Positions 41,288-49,732 of a stretch of DNA of 63,866 nucleotides are shown piece after piece. Position 1 is the stretch's first letter; the number at the start of each line of letters is the position of its first letter. The DNA is from Vibrio sp. Of7-15 (GTDB taxonomy: Bacteria > Pseudomonadota > Gammaproteobacteria > Enterobacterales > Vibrionaceae). A program made the translations under genes and the position numbers. The stretch is taken from NCBI RefSeq assembly GCF_022347565.1, contig NZ_JAKRGH010000029.1, positions 1-63,866 of the forward strand. The letters run 5' to 3'. The notes under the pieces are model-generated. The model was given only the letters and a program-made list of their open reading frames with translations. It was not told the origin of the DNA and searched no databases.

Positions 41288-41322
41288 ACGACAATAGGCC
41301 GAATATTTCGGCCTATTGTCGT
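41288..41322. terminator. 16-bp hairpin downstream of bolA
   Basis: A perfect 16-bp inverted repeat, ACGACAATAGGCCGAA, with a 3-nt loop, 23 nt after the bolA stop. Neither strand has a strong T-run after it (GTTTGAATTTT on plus), so it may be a weak bolA terminator or a transcript-end stabiliser. Confidence 0.5.
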
Positions 41323-41344
41323 TTGAATTTTCATATTTTGGAAG

Positions 41345-41656
41345 CTATGCCACACTACCTCCACGGCAAGGAGGAGATGTTGGGGCACCAGCATGCTGAC
41401 TACGCCACTCTGTTTCTGTGTAAGTATGAATTGCCAATGCATGAATCATATTACTCAGTTCATCTGCCAATGCCGTATTTACCAATCGATGTCGAGCAAG
41501 CAGTCGTTTTCCCTCAAACAGCTCACTAACCACAATAACCTTAAAGTGGCTCTCCGCCCCCGCAGGAACATTATGCATGTAACTTTCATTAATCACCTGT
41601 AAGTGAACAGGCGCTAACTCATTATGTAATTTTTGTTCAATTGTTTCTTGTATCAT
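41345..41656 (-). CDS. bolA: BolA family protein
   Basis: 103 aa. BolA, which works with monothiol glutaredoxins in Fe-S/iron handling and influences cell shape as a stress regulator. Conserved [41 protein letters not shown] includes the invariant His pair, and the C-terminus TYTETEW...SPPCRGG matches E. coli BolA rather than the shorter IbaG. The adjacency bolA / yajG / ampG is shared with enterobacteria; here rlmG is inserted in between. Confidence 0.95.
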   Translation of the reverse strand: MIQETIEQKLHNELAPVHLQVINESYMHNVPAGAESHFKVIVVSELFEGKRLLARHRLVNTALADELSNMIHALAIHTYTETEWRSQHAGAPTSPPCRGGSVA

Positions 41657-41846
41657 ATGCCCTATCCTAGCTCCTGCACTGCATACTTAAATAGAAATTC
41701 ATTCACCCATATAAAGACAATTTAGAACCAAATAACTGCTTTTCGCAATAATCGTCTTGGAAGTCTATATTCTAGTTCCCAGTTTATACGCCTTTTGAGA
41801 CAATGGACAGTTGACCACCATTCATAAACACAGAGCTTACATAGCA

Positions 41847-43004
41847 ATGAAAACAGAATTATCTTTATTCGATCGTTCGCTTACCCTGCTGCGCTACCCA
41901 AGAAGAAACCAAGAAACACTGCAAGCTTGGGATGCCGGAGATGAATACCTTATCAACCATCTCGAAGAACTTGATCTACCTGATAACCAGAATATTTTAA
42001 TTCTAAATGACAGCTTTGGTGCGTTGTCATGTTGGTTTTCTGCTCGTCACCAGGTCACGATGATGAGTGACTCCTATATTTCTCATCGCGGTACGTTAAA
42101 AAACCTACAACGTAACAAATGTGAGCAAATCACTTTCCTTAATTGCTTAGATGAATTGCCAGACGACATAGATATTGTGTTACTACAGCTGCCAAAAAGT
42201 AATCGCCTTTTAACTTGGCAGCTCACCCTGCTAAGAAAAAAGCTGCCTAAAGGCTGTCGCGTTATTGGTGTGAATAAAGCCAAAGAGATCCATACATCGA
42301 CTCTGAACCTATTTGAAAAGTTCTTAGGGACAACGACAACTTCCCTCGCGTGGAAAAAGCATCGACTGGTTTTCTCTACGCCAGATTCAGAGCACATACA
42401 TAATGTAGATACTGTCAAAGAGTGGCAGGTTGATGATGAAAACATCACCCTAAAAAATCACGCGAACGTATATTCTGGAGAAAGCTTAGACCAAGGTTCG
42501 CGCTTTATGCTCAAGCACATTCCACAGGATGATGAATTAAGACACATCATCGATTTAGGATGTGGTAATGGCGTATTAGCAATTAAGGCTGGTCAATTAA
42601 ACCCACAGGCACGATTAACCTGTGTTGATGAAAGTTTCATGGCCGTTGAGTCAGCCAAGATGAACCTAGCCGAAAACCTAGGTCCAGATCGTAATGTTCA
42701 ATGCATCGCTAATAATTGCTTAGATGGTTTCAAAGACACCAGTAGCTTCCTTGTGCTCTGCAACCCTCCTTTCCATCAGCAACAAGCCATTACGGATCAC
42801 ATCGCTTGGCAAATGTTCTGTGACGCGAAAGACGCGTTAGGTCATGGCGGGCATTTAATGGTGGTGGGTAACTCGCATTTAGGCTACCACCATAAGCTAC
42901 GTCGCTTATTTGGTGAAGAAAACGTTAAGACAGTTGCTAGGAACTCCAAATTTGTTATTTTACAGGCAACTAAAGATTCGGATCGAAAGAAAAAAGGATA
43001 TTAA
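41847..43004 (+). CDS. rlmG: 23S rRNA G1835 methyltransferase RlmG
   Basis: 385 aa. Makes m2G1835 in 23S rRNA. A degenerate N-terminal methyltransferase-like domain (about 1-190) is followed by a catalytic Rossmann domain with IIDLGCGNGVLAIKA near 228, VDESFMAVESAKMN near 253 and the catalytic NPPFHQQ near 298. The sequence matches RlmG rather than RsmC (for example KEIHTSTLNLFEKFLGTTTTSLAWKKHRL). ATG 41847 is preferred over the in-frame TTG 41811 because it gives the family N-terminus (FDRSLTLLRYP near residue 8). Confidence 0.92.
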   Translation: MKTELSLFDRSLTLLRYPRRNQETLQAWDAGDEYLINHLEELDLPDNQNILILNDSFGALSCWFSARHQVTMMSDSYISHRGTLKNLQRNKCEQITFLNCLDELPDDIDIVLLQLPKSNRLLTWQLTLLRKKLPKGCRVIGVNKAKEIHTSTLNLFEKFLGTTTTSLAWKKHRLVFSTPDSEHIHNVDTVKEWQVDDENITLKNHANVYSGESLDQGSRFMLKHIPQDDELRHIIDLGCGNGVLAIKAGQLNPQARLTCVDESFMAVESAKMNLAENLGPDRNVQCIANNCLDGFKDTSSFLVLCNPPFHQQQAITDHIAWQMFCDAKDALGHGGHLMVVGNSHLGYHHKLRRLFGEENVKTVARNSKFVILQATKDSDRKKKGY

Positions 43005-43005
43005 T

Positions 43006-43584
43006 ATGATGAAAAAAGCATTGTTGGCTGCTTCCGTTTTGGTATTAGCTGCTTGTTCTGCGCCGTCTGAACCTCAATTAAATCTAGCCCCTCAAGCCTC
43101 CACCAGCTCACAAATGTCGGTAAATGGCTTAGCACTAACATTGGAAAGTCGCGATCTACGCACAGCACAATACGTGGCTGTTGTTGATAGTGGCCGCCAA
43201 AGCGTTCAACCTTTACACGCAAAACAAAATTTACGTGTGACGTTGGAAAAAGCGATTTCAACCCAGCTTCGTTCTCAAGGCTTTAACTTAACAGTTGATA
43301 GTGAAAGTACTCTGCGTTTAGACATTTTAGAAGCGATTGTTAACGTTCAACACAGCATCATGAGCAATGAAATGAACGGTAAAGTTCAATTCCAACTGGT
43401 TGCTGAAACGCCAAAAGGTAAGTTTGTTAAACGCTACACAGGTAAATCGAAAAAAACAGGTTCAATGAGCGCTTCAGCAACAGATATGGAACTCGTGCTA
43501 AACGACCTAATGACAGCAGTACTGGCTGACATTGCCGCTGACGAAGAGCTACTAACCTACCTTAAGGAGAACGTGAATGCGTAA
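43006..43584 (+). CDS. yajG: YajG family lipoprotein
   Basis: 192 aa. Lipoprotein signal peptide MMKKALLAASVLVLAAC|SAP with the acylated Cys at residue 17, followed by a YajG-type domain. The open frame extends 32 codons upstream inside rlmG, but AAAAGGAT before ATG 43006 and the signal peptide fix the start (a second ATG follows directly). It is 1 nt after the rlmG stop and overlaps the cyclophilin gene by 8 nt. The molecular function of YajG is not established to my knowledge; conserved linkage with ampG hints at the cell envelope. Confidence 0.9.
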   Translation: MMKKALLAASVLVLAACSAPSEPQLNLAPQASTSSQMSVNGLALTLESRDLRTAQYVAVVDSGRQSVQPLHAKQNLRVTLEKAISTQLRSQGFNLTVDSESTLRLDILEAIVNVQHSIMSNEMNGKVQFQLVAETPKGKFVKRYTGKSKKTGSMSASATDMELVLNDLMTAVLADIAADEELLTYLKENVNA

Positions 43585-44122
43585 GTTCACTTTAGCACTG
43601 GCGATGCTGACCTCTGTATCGGCTTTTGCTGCACCAACAGTGACAATCGACACCACTCTTGGTGCTTTTACGGTTGAGTTAAACGAAGAAAAAGCGCCAG
43701 TAACTGTCGAAAACTTCTTGCGTTATGTAAAAGATGGTAGCTACAAGGGTGCTCAATTTCACCGTGTTATCCCTGGATTTATGGCACAAGGTGGTGGCTT
43801 TGATGAAAAAATGACTCGCTTACCAAGCTATGCTCCAATTAAAAACGAAGCATCAAACGGGCTGCCCAATAATACCGCGACCATTGCTATGGCAAGAACG
43901 AACGACCCAAACTCTGCCACTCGTCAATTTTTCATCAACCTAAAAGACAATAACTTTCTTGATGCAGCACAGCGCCCACCGGGTTATGCCGTATTTGGTA
44001 AAGTTACTAGTGGTTTTGATGTGATCAAAGCAATGGCAACAAAACCTACCGTGGTAAAACAAGGTATGCGTGATGTGCCTAAAACGCCGATCGTGATCAA
44101 CAGCGTCACATTAGAACAATAA
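43577..44122 (+). CDS. ppiA: periplasmic cyclophilin-type peptidyl-prolyl isomerase
   Basis: 181 aa. Sec signal peptide (about 1-18, ...SAFA|APT) and a cyclophilin domain with FHRVIPGFMAQGGGF (active-site Arg near 55), NTATIAMARTNDPNSATRQFFINLKDN and GYAVFGKVTSGFDVI. Closest in layout to E. coli PpiA, the periplasmic enzyme. Lacks the Trp associated with high cyclosporin affinity, as bacterial forms do. Translation is probably coupled to yajG. Confidence 0.92.
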   Translation: MRKFTLALAMLTSVSAFAAPTVTIDTTLGAFTVELNEEKAPVTVENFLRYVKDGSYKGAQFHRVIPGFMAQGGGFDEKMTRLPSYAPIKNEASNGLPNNTATIAMARTNDPNSATRQFFINLKDNNFLDAAQRPPGYAVFGKVTSGFDVIKAMATKPTVVKQGMRDVPKTPIVINSVTLEQ

Positions 44123-44136
44123 AATACCTTCGTATT

Positions 44137-44169
44137 AAAGGCTAAGTAATCAACTTAGCCTTTCTTTTC
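44137..44169 (+). terminator. terminator after ppiA
   Basis: AAAGGCTAAGT / ACTTAGCCTTT, a perfect 11-bp stem with a 5-nt loop, followed by CTTTTCC. It separates the rlmG-yajG-ppiA unit from ampG. Confidence 0.85.
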
Positions 44170-44211
44170 CCTCTCTCTATTTCCTAATAAAAATAAACAA
44201 GGAGTGTTGAT

Positions 44212-45543
44212 ATGACTAATGGTATGTCATGGAAACACACATTCCAAAGTTACCTTGATAAACGCTTGCTGTGGGTTTTCATGCTTGGCTGCTCTAGTGG
44301 CTTTCCGTGGGTTTTAATCGGCTCTAACATGTCTGGCTGGCTAAAAGACGCAGGCCTAACCCGTGCTGCAATTGGCTACTTTGGTTCAGTTTTTGCTGTC
44401 TATGCTATTAACTTTTTATGGGCACCTTTAGTCGATCGTGTCAAACTCCCTCTGCTGGGGAAAGCACTAGGCCAGCGACGAAGTTGGATCTTATTATGTC
44501 AATCCCTCGTTTTGCTGTGTACCTTGAAAATTGCAGGGTTAGATCCGACTCAAAATCTAATGCTGACTTCCATGTTTGCTCTCTTAATCGCAATCGCTTC
44601 AGCAACACAAGATATTGCGATTGACGCCTTTCGTATCGATACATTCAGTAAAGCCGAATCTCATAAAATGCCACAAGGCTCAGCCATGGCTGTCGTAGGT
44701 TGGTGGACAGGTTATTCATTACCTGGCTATTTGGCCTTTATCAATGCCGACAGCATCGGATGGAATGGCGTTTATTATGGCATGGCCGCCATTGTTGCTT
44801 TATTAATGGTATTCACCTTATTAGTAGGCGAACCACAGACAAACCGAGATGAACTCCAACACCAAGCTGAAGAGCGCCACTCAAAAGTCGTAAGATCTAA
44901 AGTTGCCGCTTGGTTTACAGTTACCATTATTGAACCATTCTGGGACTTCTTTAAACGTAATGGCGTAAAAACGGCACTGACTCTCTTACTGTTTGTTTTC
45001 TTGTTTAAAATTGGTGAAGCCTTTCTTGGCCGTATGTCGATTATCTTCTACAAAGAAGTTGGCTTTTCTAATGAACAAATAGGCTACTACTCCAAGCTTA
45101 TTGGTTGGGGAGCAACCGTGTTCTTCACTCTTGTTGGTAGTATGTTTAATGTGAAATTTGGCATTGTACGCGGCCTAATGATTGGTGGCATAGCAATGGC
45201 TGGAAGTAACTTAATGTTTGCATGGATAGCAGCTGTTGGTCCCAACGAAGACCTCTTCCTCGCCACAATTTTGGTTGATAACTTTACTACGGCCTTCTCT
45301 ACGGTTGCCTTTGTGTCTTTCTTAACGGTATTAACCGGGCAAGCTTTTTCTGCAACACAATATGCCCTACTCGCTTCTTTAGGCAACTTCGGACGCACGA
45401 CACTCGCCTCATTCAGTGGTGAATTAGCAGATGTACTCAACAGCTGGCCTATCTTCTTTATATTGACATCAGTGATGGTAATTCCAAGCTTACTGATGCT
45501 TTACTCCTTAAGAAACCACTTTCGTAACATTCTAAATAAATAG
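44212..45543 (+). CDS. ampG: muropeptide permease AmpG
   Basis: 443 aa, MFS fold with 12 or more hydrophobic segments. Imports GlcNAc-anhydroMurNAc peptides from the periplasm for peptidoglycan recycling and, where present, AmpC induction. Characteristic segments are FMLGCSSGFPWVLIGSNMSGWLKDAGLTRAAIGYFG at the N-terminus, ASATQDIAIDAFRIDTF near 135 and FKIGEAFLGRMSIIFYKEVGFSNEQIGYYSKL near 265. It is shorter than the 491-aa E. coli protein, like many vibrio forms. An ACAAGGAG Shine-Dalgarno precedes the ATG. Confidence 0.95.
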   Translation: MTNGMSWKHTFQSYLDKRLLWVFMLGCSSGFPWVLIGSNMSGWLKDAGLTRAAIGYFGSVFAVYAINFLWAPLVDRVKLPLLGKALGQRRSWILLCQSLVLLCTLKIAGLDPTQNLMLTSMFALLIAIASATQDIAIDAFRIDTFSKAESHKMPQGSAMAVVGWWTGYSLPGYLAFINADSIGWNGVYYGMAAIVALLMVFTLLVGEPQTNRDELQHQAEERHSKVVRSKVAAWFTVTIIEPFWDFFKRNGVKTALTLLLFVFLFKIGEAFLGRMSIIFYKEVGFSNEQIGYYSKLIGWGATVFFTLVGSMFNVKFGIVRGLMIGGIAMAGSNLMFAWIAAVGPNEDLFLATILVDNFTTAFSTVAFVSFLTVLTGQAFSATQYALLASLGNFGRTTLASFSGELADVLNSWPIFFILTSVMVIPSLLMLYSLRNHFRNILNK

Positions 45544-45570
45544 TCAAGAGGAACTGACTTTCCATACAGT

Positions 45571-45595
45571 GCGTATCTCAAAATTTGGGATGCGC
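45571..45595. terminator. hairpin after ampG
   Basis: GCGTATCTCA / TGGGATGCGC, ten pairs with two wobbles and a 5-nt loop, 28 nt after the ampG stop. The following ATCACCTTTAAT is only weakly T-rich, so termination is uncertain. Confidence 0.4.
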
Positions 45596-45622
45596 ATCAC
45601 CTTTAATTGATAAAACACTACA

Positions 45623-45638
45623 GCGCAAACGTTTACCA
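45623..45638. promoter_or_regulatory. PurR-type box upstream of ompK
   Basis: GCGCAAACGTTTACCA matches ACGCAAACGTTTGCGT at positions 2-12 and 14, including the whole central CGCAAACGTTT core. It lies about 185 bp before the ompK-like ATG, and a CRP-like site begins 2 bp further on. A CytR-type operator is an alternative. Confidence 0.55.
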
Positions 45639-45640
45639 TT

Positions 45641-45656
45641 AGTGATTTAGATCACC
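45641..45656. promoter_or_regulatory. CRP-like site upstream of ompK
   Basis: AGTGATTTAGATCACC contains the perfect half-sites GTGA-N6-TCAC. It is the best CRP-like palindrome I found in the window and fits carbon-controlled expression of a nucleoside channel. Confidence 0.55.
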
Positions 45657-45821
45657 TTTAGGGATAGTTAATTGAACTTTTTGGAGATCAAGATCAAATA
45701 GAAACATTTCGATTACATACCTTGCATTCACAGCTGTGATTTAAAAGCGTAGACTGCGCTCAATTCATAAACACCGCTTATTTTATAGATCCAGTTTTAC
45801 TTTAGATAAGAGAGCCTCCAA

Positions 45822-46559
45822 ATGCGCAAATCACTTTTAGCACTGAGCGTTTTAACCGCTGCGACAGCAATCCCAGCACAAGCTGAATACCTATACGGTT
45901 TTGGTAGCATGTATGTAGACCAACAAATGTGGGATCAAGGTTTCGAGAACGGTAAAAGTATTTCTGACCGTAACCAGCTTGTACTAGGTATTGAAGGTGG
46001 TGCAGGCTTTGATTGGGGACAAATCTACGGCTTCTACGACTACGAAGGTGTGGATCGCTCAGGTGATGATCGCGGTGCATCAACCAAAGGTACTATCCAC
46101 TACAACCTAACTGAATCTGGTGTGAGCTTATACGCACAAGTTTACAACACAGACACAGACTCAGGTTTCCACGAACAAAACCGTGTTCTTGGCTTAGGTT
46201 ACACTGGCCTAAAAGGTGATGGCTGGGCATTTACTCCATTTGTAGGCGCACACCAAATCAACACAGTTGGCGGCATCAGCGGTAGCAATGGCGGCATGTT
46301 AGGCTGGGTTGGTTTTTACAACACAGATTTTGCTGGCCAAAACTTCACGTTCTCGACTTGGGGTGAATACGAGTTCAACCGCAACGATGAGTACGCTGCG
46401 GCTCAAGGTGGCAAAGAAGGCCTAAACGGTAGCTTTAACGCAATGTGGAACGTAACAGAAGACTGGTCTACGGGTGTGTTATACCGTTTCACACACAACA
46501 AACTAGGTCGTGACGACTACGGCGATCTACTGATCTACCGCGTACAATACAACTTCTAA
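45822..46559 (+). CDS. ompK: OmpK / Tsx-family outer-membrane channel
   Basis: 245 aa. Sec signal peptide (about 1-21, ...IPAQA|EYLYGFGSMYVDQQ) and a beta-barrel-like mature protein of alternating aromatic strands with a terminal phenylalanine (YRVQYNF), the outer-membrane insertion signal. The pattern fits OmpK, the vibrio phage-receptor porin of the nucleoside-specific Tsx family. It is somewhat short and could be a Tsx paralogue of unknown substrate. It is a single-gene unit with a 278-nt upstream region that holds PurR-type and CRP-like sites, consistent with nucleoside uptake. Confidence 0.82.
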   Translation: MRKSLLALSVLTAATAIPAQAEYLYGFGSMYVDQQMWDQGFENGKSISDRNQLVLGIEGGAGFDWGQIYGFYDYEGVDRSGDDRGASTKGTIHYNLTESGVSLYAQVYNTDTDSGFHEQNRVLGLGYTGLKGDGWAFTPFVGAHQINTVGGISGSNGGMLGWVGFYNTDFAGQNFTFSTWGEYEFNRNDEYAAAQGGKEGLNGSFNAMWNVTEDWSTGVLYRFTHNKLGRDDYGDLLIYRVQYNF

Positions 46560-46583
46560 TTTAAGAAGTGATCTCAGATACAG

Positions 46584-46615
46584 CAAAGGTGCTTTTCATC
46601 GCACCTTTGTTTTTT
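46584..46615 (+). terminator. terminator of ompK
   Basis: CAAAGGTGC / GCACCTTTG, a perfect 9-bp stem with an 8-nt loop, then TTTTTT, 25 nt after the stop codon. Confidence 0.9.
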
Positions 46616-46665
46616 CTGGTAATACGATTAGGATAACCTCAATATTTATGACGTGAGTATATCCG

Positions 46666-47538
46666 GTGAACATTACTATTCTTGGCCCTGGAGCCATTGG
46701 ATCTTTATGGGCTTGTCATCTTTCTAAGGCTGGCCATCGTGTCTCACTGTGGCAACGAAAACCATCTGACATCCAGCCTCTTACTCTTTCAGAGCAGTCG
46801 TACTCCTTTCCGAGTAATGACCAAAACGAATTGGCTCACTGTGATTTGCTTCTGGTTACTGTAAAAGCATGGCAAGTCAAAGATGCTCTACCACCATTGT
46901 TAAAAAATCTTCATACGGACACCATAATTATGCTAATGCACAATGGCATGGGTGCCTATGAAGAGCTTGAGCATCAACTTGCAGCTTTCCCCGTTTTACT
47001 CTCAACCACGACACAAGCGGCTTTTAAACCGAGTAAAACAGACGTAAAACACACAGGTCTCGGAACCACTGTAGTTGGGGCGGCCAATCCTTTAGGCCAA
47101 CAGTGCCAATTCATTACCGATGTACTGAATCACGCTTTGCCCCAAGTGGAGTGGCTAGAAGAGATTCGAACTGCGCTTTGGAAAAAGCTTGCGATTAACT
47201 GTGCCATTAACCCCTTAACAGCAATTCATCAATGCTCAAACGGTTCATTAGCAGAGCAAAAATACCAACATACCATTACAAAAGTCTGCCAAGAAGTGCA
47301 TCAAGTCATGCACCATGCGGGGATTACATGGCCTTTAAAAGAACTAGAGGCCACAGTGCATGCTGTTATTCAATCGACAGCAAACAATTACTCTTCTATG
47401 CACCAAGACATTCACTATCAACGCAAAACAGAGATAGACTATATTACAGGTTATTTGCTCAATAAGGCTCAGCAATTCCAGCTTGAGACACCAACAAACT
47501 ACGAGCTTTTTCAGCAAATTAAACAACAAGAACAATAA
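46666..47538 (+). CDS. panE: 2-dehydropantoate 2-reductase PanE
   Basis: 290 aa from a GTG start. NADPH-dependent reduction of ketopantoate in coenzyme A synthesis. N-terminal nucleotide-binding motif ITILGPGAIGSLWACHLSKAG, the hinge LMHNGMGAYEEL near 92, and the catalytic Lys in ALWKKLAINCAINPLTAI near 170, with the C-terminal Ser/Asn/Asp region SSMHQDIHYQRKTEIDYITGYL. Length and motifs are normal. Followed after 12 nt by yajL. Confidence 0.94.
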   Translation: MNITILGPGAIGSLWACHLSKAGHRVSLWQRKPSDIQPLTLSEQSYSFPSNDQNELAHCDLLLVTVKAWQVKDALPPLLKNLHTDTIIMLMHNGMGAYEELEHQLAAFPVLLSTTTQAAFKPSKTDVKHTGLGTTVVGAANPLGQQCQFITDVLNHALPQVEWLEEIRTALWKKLAINCAINPLTAIHQCSNGSLAEQKYQHTITKVCQEVHQVMHHAGITWPLKELEATVHAVIQSTANNYSSMHQDIHYQRKTEIDYITGYLLNKAQQFQLETPTNYELFQQIKQQEQ

Positions 47539-47550
47539 GGCTAGTTCATA

Positions 47551-48141
47551 ATGACACATAAAATACTCGTCTGTATCGCACCTGGTACAGAAGAAATGGA
47601 AGCAATTACGGCAATCGATATTCTAGTTAGAGCAGGATATGAGGTTATCACAGCCAGCGTTGCTTCTGATGGTGCATTAACCATGAAAGCATCAAGAGGC
47701 GTTATTCTTACTGCTGACAAAAAGCTTGTTGACGTGGCCGATGATGAGTTTGACTGTATTGTTTTACCTGGCGGATTAGAAGGTTCTGAATGTTTCCGTG
47801 ATAGCCCGCTGCTGGTCGAAACAGTGAAACAACAAAAATACGATGGCAAACTCGTTGCCGCTATTTGTGCCGCGCCTGCACTTGTATTGCAACATCACAA
47901 CATTTACCCAGAAGCCATCATGACCTGCCACCCCGCGTTTATGGAAAACATTCCAGAAGAAAAACGTAGAGTAAAACGAGTGGTTACCGATGTGCTAAAC
48001 AACCTCATCACCAGTCAAGGCCCAGGCTCTGCGTTAGAGTTTGCTATGGAGATTGTGATTCAATTATCAGGTAAAGAAAAGGCAGCGAAAGTCGCTGCCC
48101 CTATGGTCGTATTGCCTAACCTACATTACGATGACTATTAA
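47551..48141 (+). CDS. yajL: YajL (DJ-1 superfamily) protein
   Basis: 196 aa. Class I glutamine-amidotransferase-like fold of the DJ-1/YajL group, an oxidative-stress chaperone with proposed deglycase activity (debated). The nucleophile cysteine is in AAICAAPALVL near residue 106, with the conserved Glu in APGTEEMEAITAID near 15. The C-terminus GPGSALEFAMEIVIQLSG is typical. It is convergent with thiI, three bases apart; E. coli also places yajL beside thiI and panE, which supports the identity. Confidence 0.93.
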   Translation: MTHKILVCIAPGTEEMEAITAIDILVRAGYEVITASVASDGALTMKASRGVILTADKKLVDVADDEFDCIVLPGGLEGSECFRDSPLLVETVKQQKYDGKLVAAICAAPALVLQHHNIYPEAIMTCHPAFMENIPEEKRRVKRVVTDVLNNLITSQGPGSALEFAMEIVIQLSGKEKAAKVAAPMVVLPNLHYDDY

Positions 48142-48144
48142 TTA

Positions 48145-49596
48145 CTACGGACGGTAAACTTTTACGTTATTAAAGCCGTTTTCTTGTAGGTATAGCGCTT
48201 GAAGACGGCTCATAACACCACGGTCACAGTACAGAAGGTATTCTTTGCTCTGATCTAAGTCACCAAACTGAGTCGCTAGCTTGTAGAAAGGAATGTGCTT
48301 CACTTCTACCGTTTCGATCTCAAGAGGGTTTTCATCTTCTTCATCAGGGCTACGAATATCTAACACAATAGCGCTGTTGCTGTCTAACTCTGAAACCAAC
48401 TCCACTTCTGGTGCTTGTTCCATGCTTTGCTTTTCAATGTCACGAATGTCCATCACACGAGCTTCAGCTACAACGCGATCAAGGATTTCAAAATCGAATT
48501 TCGCTTCTTCTTTTTCTAGCTTCTCACGTACTGCTTTAACGGTTGGACTTTTCGAAATCACACCACAGAACTCAGGCATGGTTTTCGCGAAATCTTCAGT
48601 ACCGATTTCACGCGCTAAATCGATAATGTCTTCTTTATCCCAGTTAATGAGAGGACGCAGAATCAAAGATTCCGTCACACCATCAATATGACGCAAGTTA
48701 GTTAGCGTTTGACTTGAAACTTGCCCTAATGCTTCACCCGTTACAAGCGCTTGAATGCCAAATTTATCAGCAACCGCACCTGCTGCACGCATGAACATAC
48801 GCTTCAAGATCACACCCATTTGGCCGTCATCCACTTTTTCTAGGATTTCAGCGACAACTGGCTCAAAATCAACAGAAATAAACTTCACCTTGGCAGATGA
48901 ACCGTATTTATTCCATAAGAAATGAGAAACTTGCTTAACACCAATCTCGTGAGCAGGACCACCCAAATTAAAGAAGCAGTAATGTGTTTTACTACCACGC
49001 TTAATATGTAGGTAACTTGAAACACCAGAGTCAAAACCACCAGAGATTAAGCTAAGTACATCTTCTTGAGTACCAAGAGGGAAACCGCCTAAACCTTTAT
49101 GGCGCGCAAGAACTTGGTTCAATAGCTCATTAGCCACTTCCAACTTCACCGTCACTTCCGGGTCACGAAGTCTCACACTTGCTGACTCAACCGCTTGATT
49201 TAAACCACCACCAACATAGCGCTCAAGCTCAATGGAAGTAAAATCATGTTTACCGCGGCGCTTAACACGCACACAAAAAGACTTTCCTTCAATCTTATCG
49301 CGGCTCAACTCTAAGCATTGCTCATAGATATCGTGCATGTCTTTAAATGGCGTTTGATAAACCTCAAGTACATGGTGAATACCCGGTGTTTGAGTCAATA
49401 CCGCAAGAACCTGCTCACGAAATTCATCCGTTTTTGCAGTCACTTCGATATGATCACGGCGATTATATACAGCAACAGATTCCGAAACACGCTGAACAAT
49501 AATGCGGATGTTGCATTCTAAAATTCGAGTAAAGCGCTTACGTACAGAGTCACTCTTTACAAAAATTTCAGGATGGGGTTTTACAATAAATCTCAT
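48145..49596 (-). CDS. thiI: tRNA 4-thiouridine synthetase / thiamine sulfurtransferase ThiI
   Basis: 483 aa. Makes s4U8 in tRNA and donates sulfur to ThiS for the thiazole of thiamine. Domains in order: ferredoxin-like and THUMP (about 1-170), PP-loop ATPase with [15 protein letters not shown] near 182, a conserved Cys in [13 protein letters not shown] near 344, and a C-terminal rhodanese domain (about 400-483) whose persulfide Cys is in [17 protein letters not shown] near 456. This is the long, rhodanese-containing gammaproteobacterial form. No terminator is seen in the 3-nt gap to yajL. Confidence 0.97.
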   Translation of the reverse strand: MRFIVKPHPEIFVKSDSVRKRFTRILECNIRIIVQRVSESVAVYNRRDHIEVTAKTDEFREQVLAVLTQTPGIHHVLEVYQTPFKDMHDIYEQCLELSRDKIEGKSFCVRVKRRGKHDFTSIELERYVGGGLNQAVESASVRLRDPEVTVKLEVANELLNQVLARHKGLGGFPLGTQEDVLSLISGGFDSGVSSYLHIKRGSKTHYCFFNLGGPAHEIGVKQVSHFLWNKYGSSAKVKFISVDFEPVVAEILEKVDDGQMGVILKRMFMRAAGAVADKFGIQALVTGEALGQVSSQTLTNLRHIDGVTESLILRPLINWDKEDIIDLAREIGTEDFAKTMPEFCGVISKSPTVKAVREKLEKEEAKFDFEILDRVVAEARVMDIRDIEKQSMEQAPEVELVSELDSNSAIVLDIRSPDEEDENPLEIETVEVKHIPFYKLATQFGDLDQSKEYLLYCDRGVMSRLQALYLQENGFNNVKVYRP

Positions 49597-49675
49597 AGGT
49601 ATACTTCGCTACACTGGGCCAAACTTAAGGCGCAAAATTATACATCAATGATAGTAGAGCTGAAACTAAGATGTG

Positions 49676-49703
49676 AAAAAGGCAGAGTAAAAACCCTGCC
49701 TTT
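49676..49703 (-). terminator. terminator of pomAB
   Basis: Minus-strand AAAGGCAG / CTGCCTTT, a perfect 8-bp stem with a 10-nt loop, followed by five T, 29 nt after the pomB stop and before thiI. Confidence 0.85.
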
Positions 49704-49732
49704 GGTATAAAAATTGATTTGAACAGACTCAG

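Larger units (their letters stand above)
40792..41344. other. nqrA-bolA intergenic region (553 nt)
   Basis: No gene that I can support. It holds, from nqrA outward: a hairpin leader, an extended -10 promoter, a pair of 11-bp direct repeats, an AT-rich stretch and a 16-bp hairpin next to bolA (listed separately). A 65-codon minus frame at 40939-41136 has no Shine-Dalgarno and non-protein-like composition. Confidence 0.7.
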
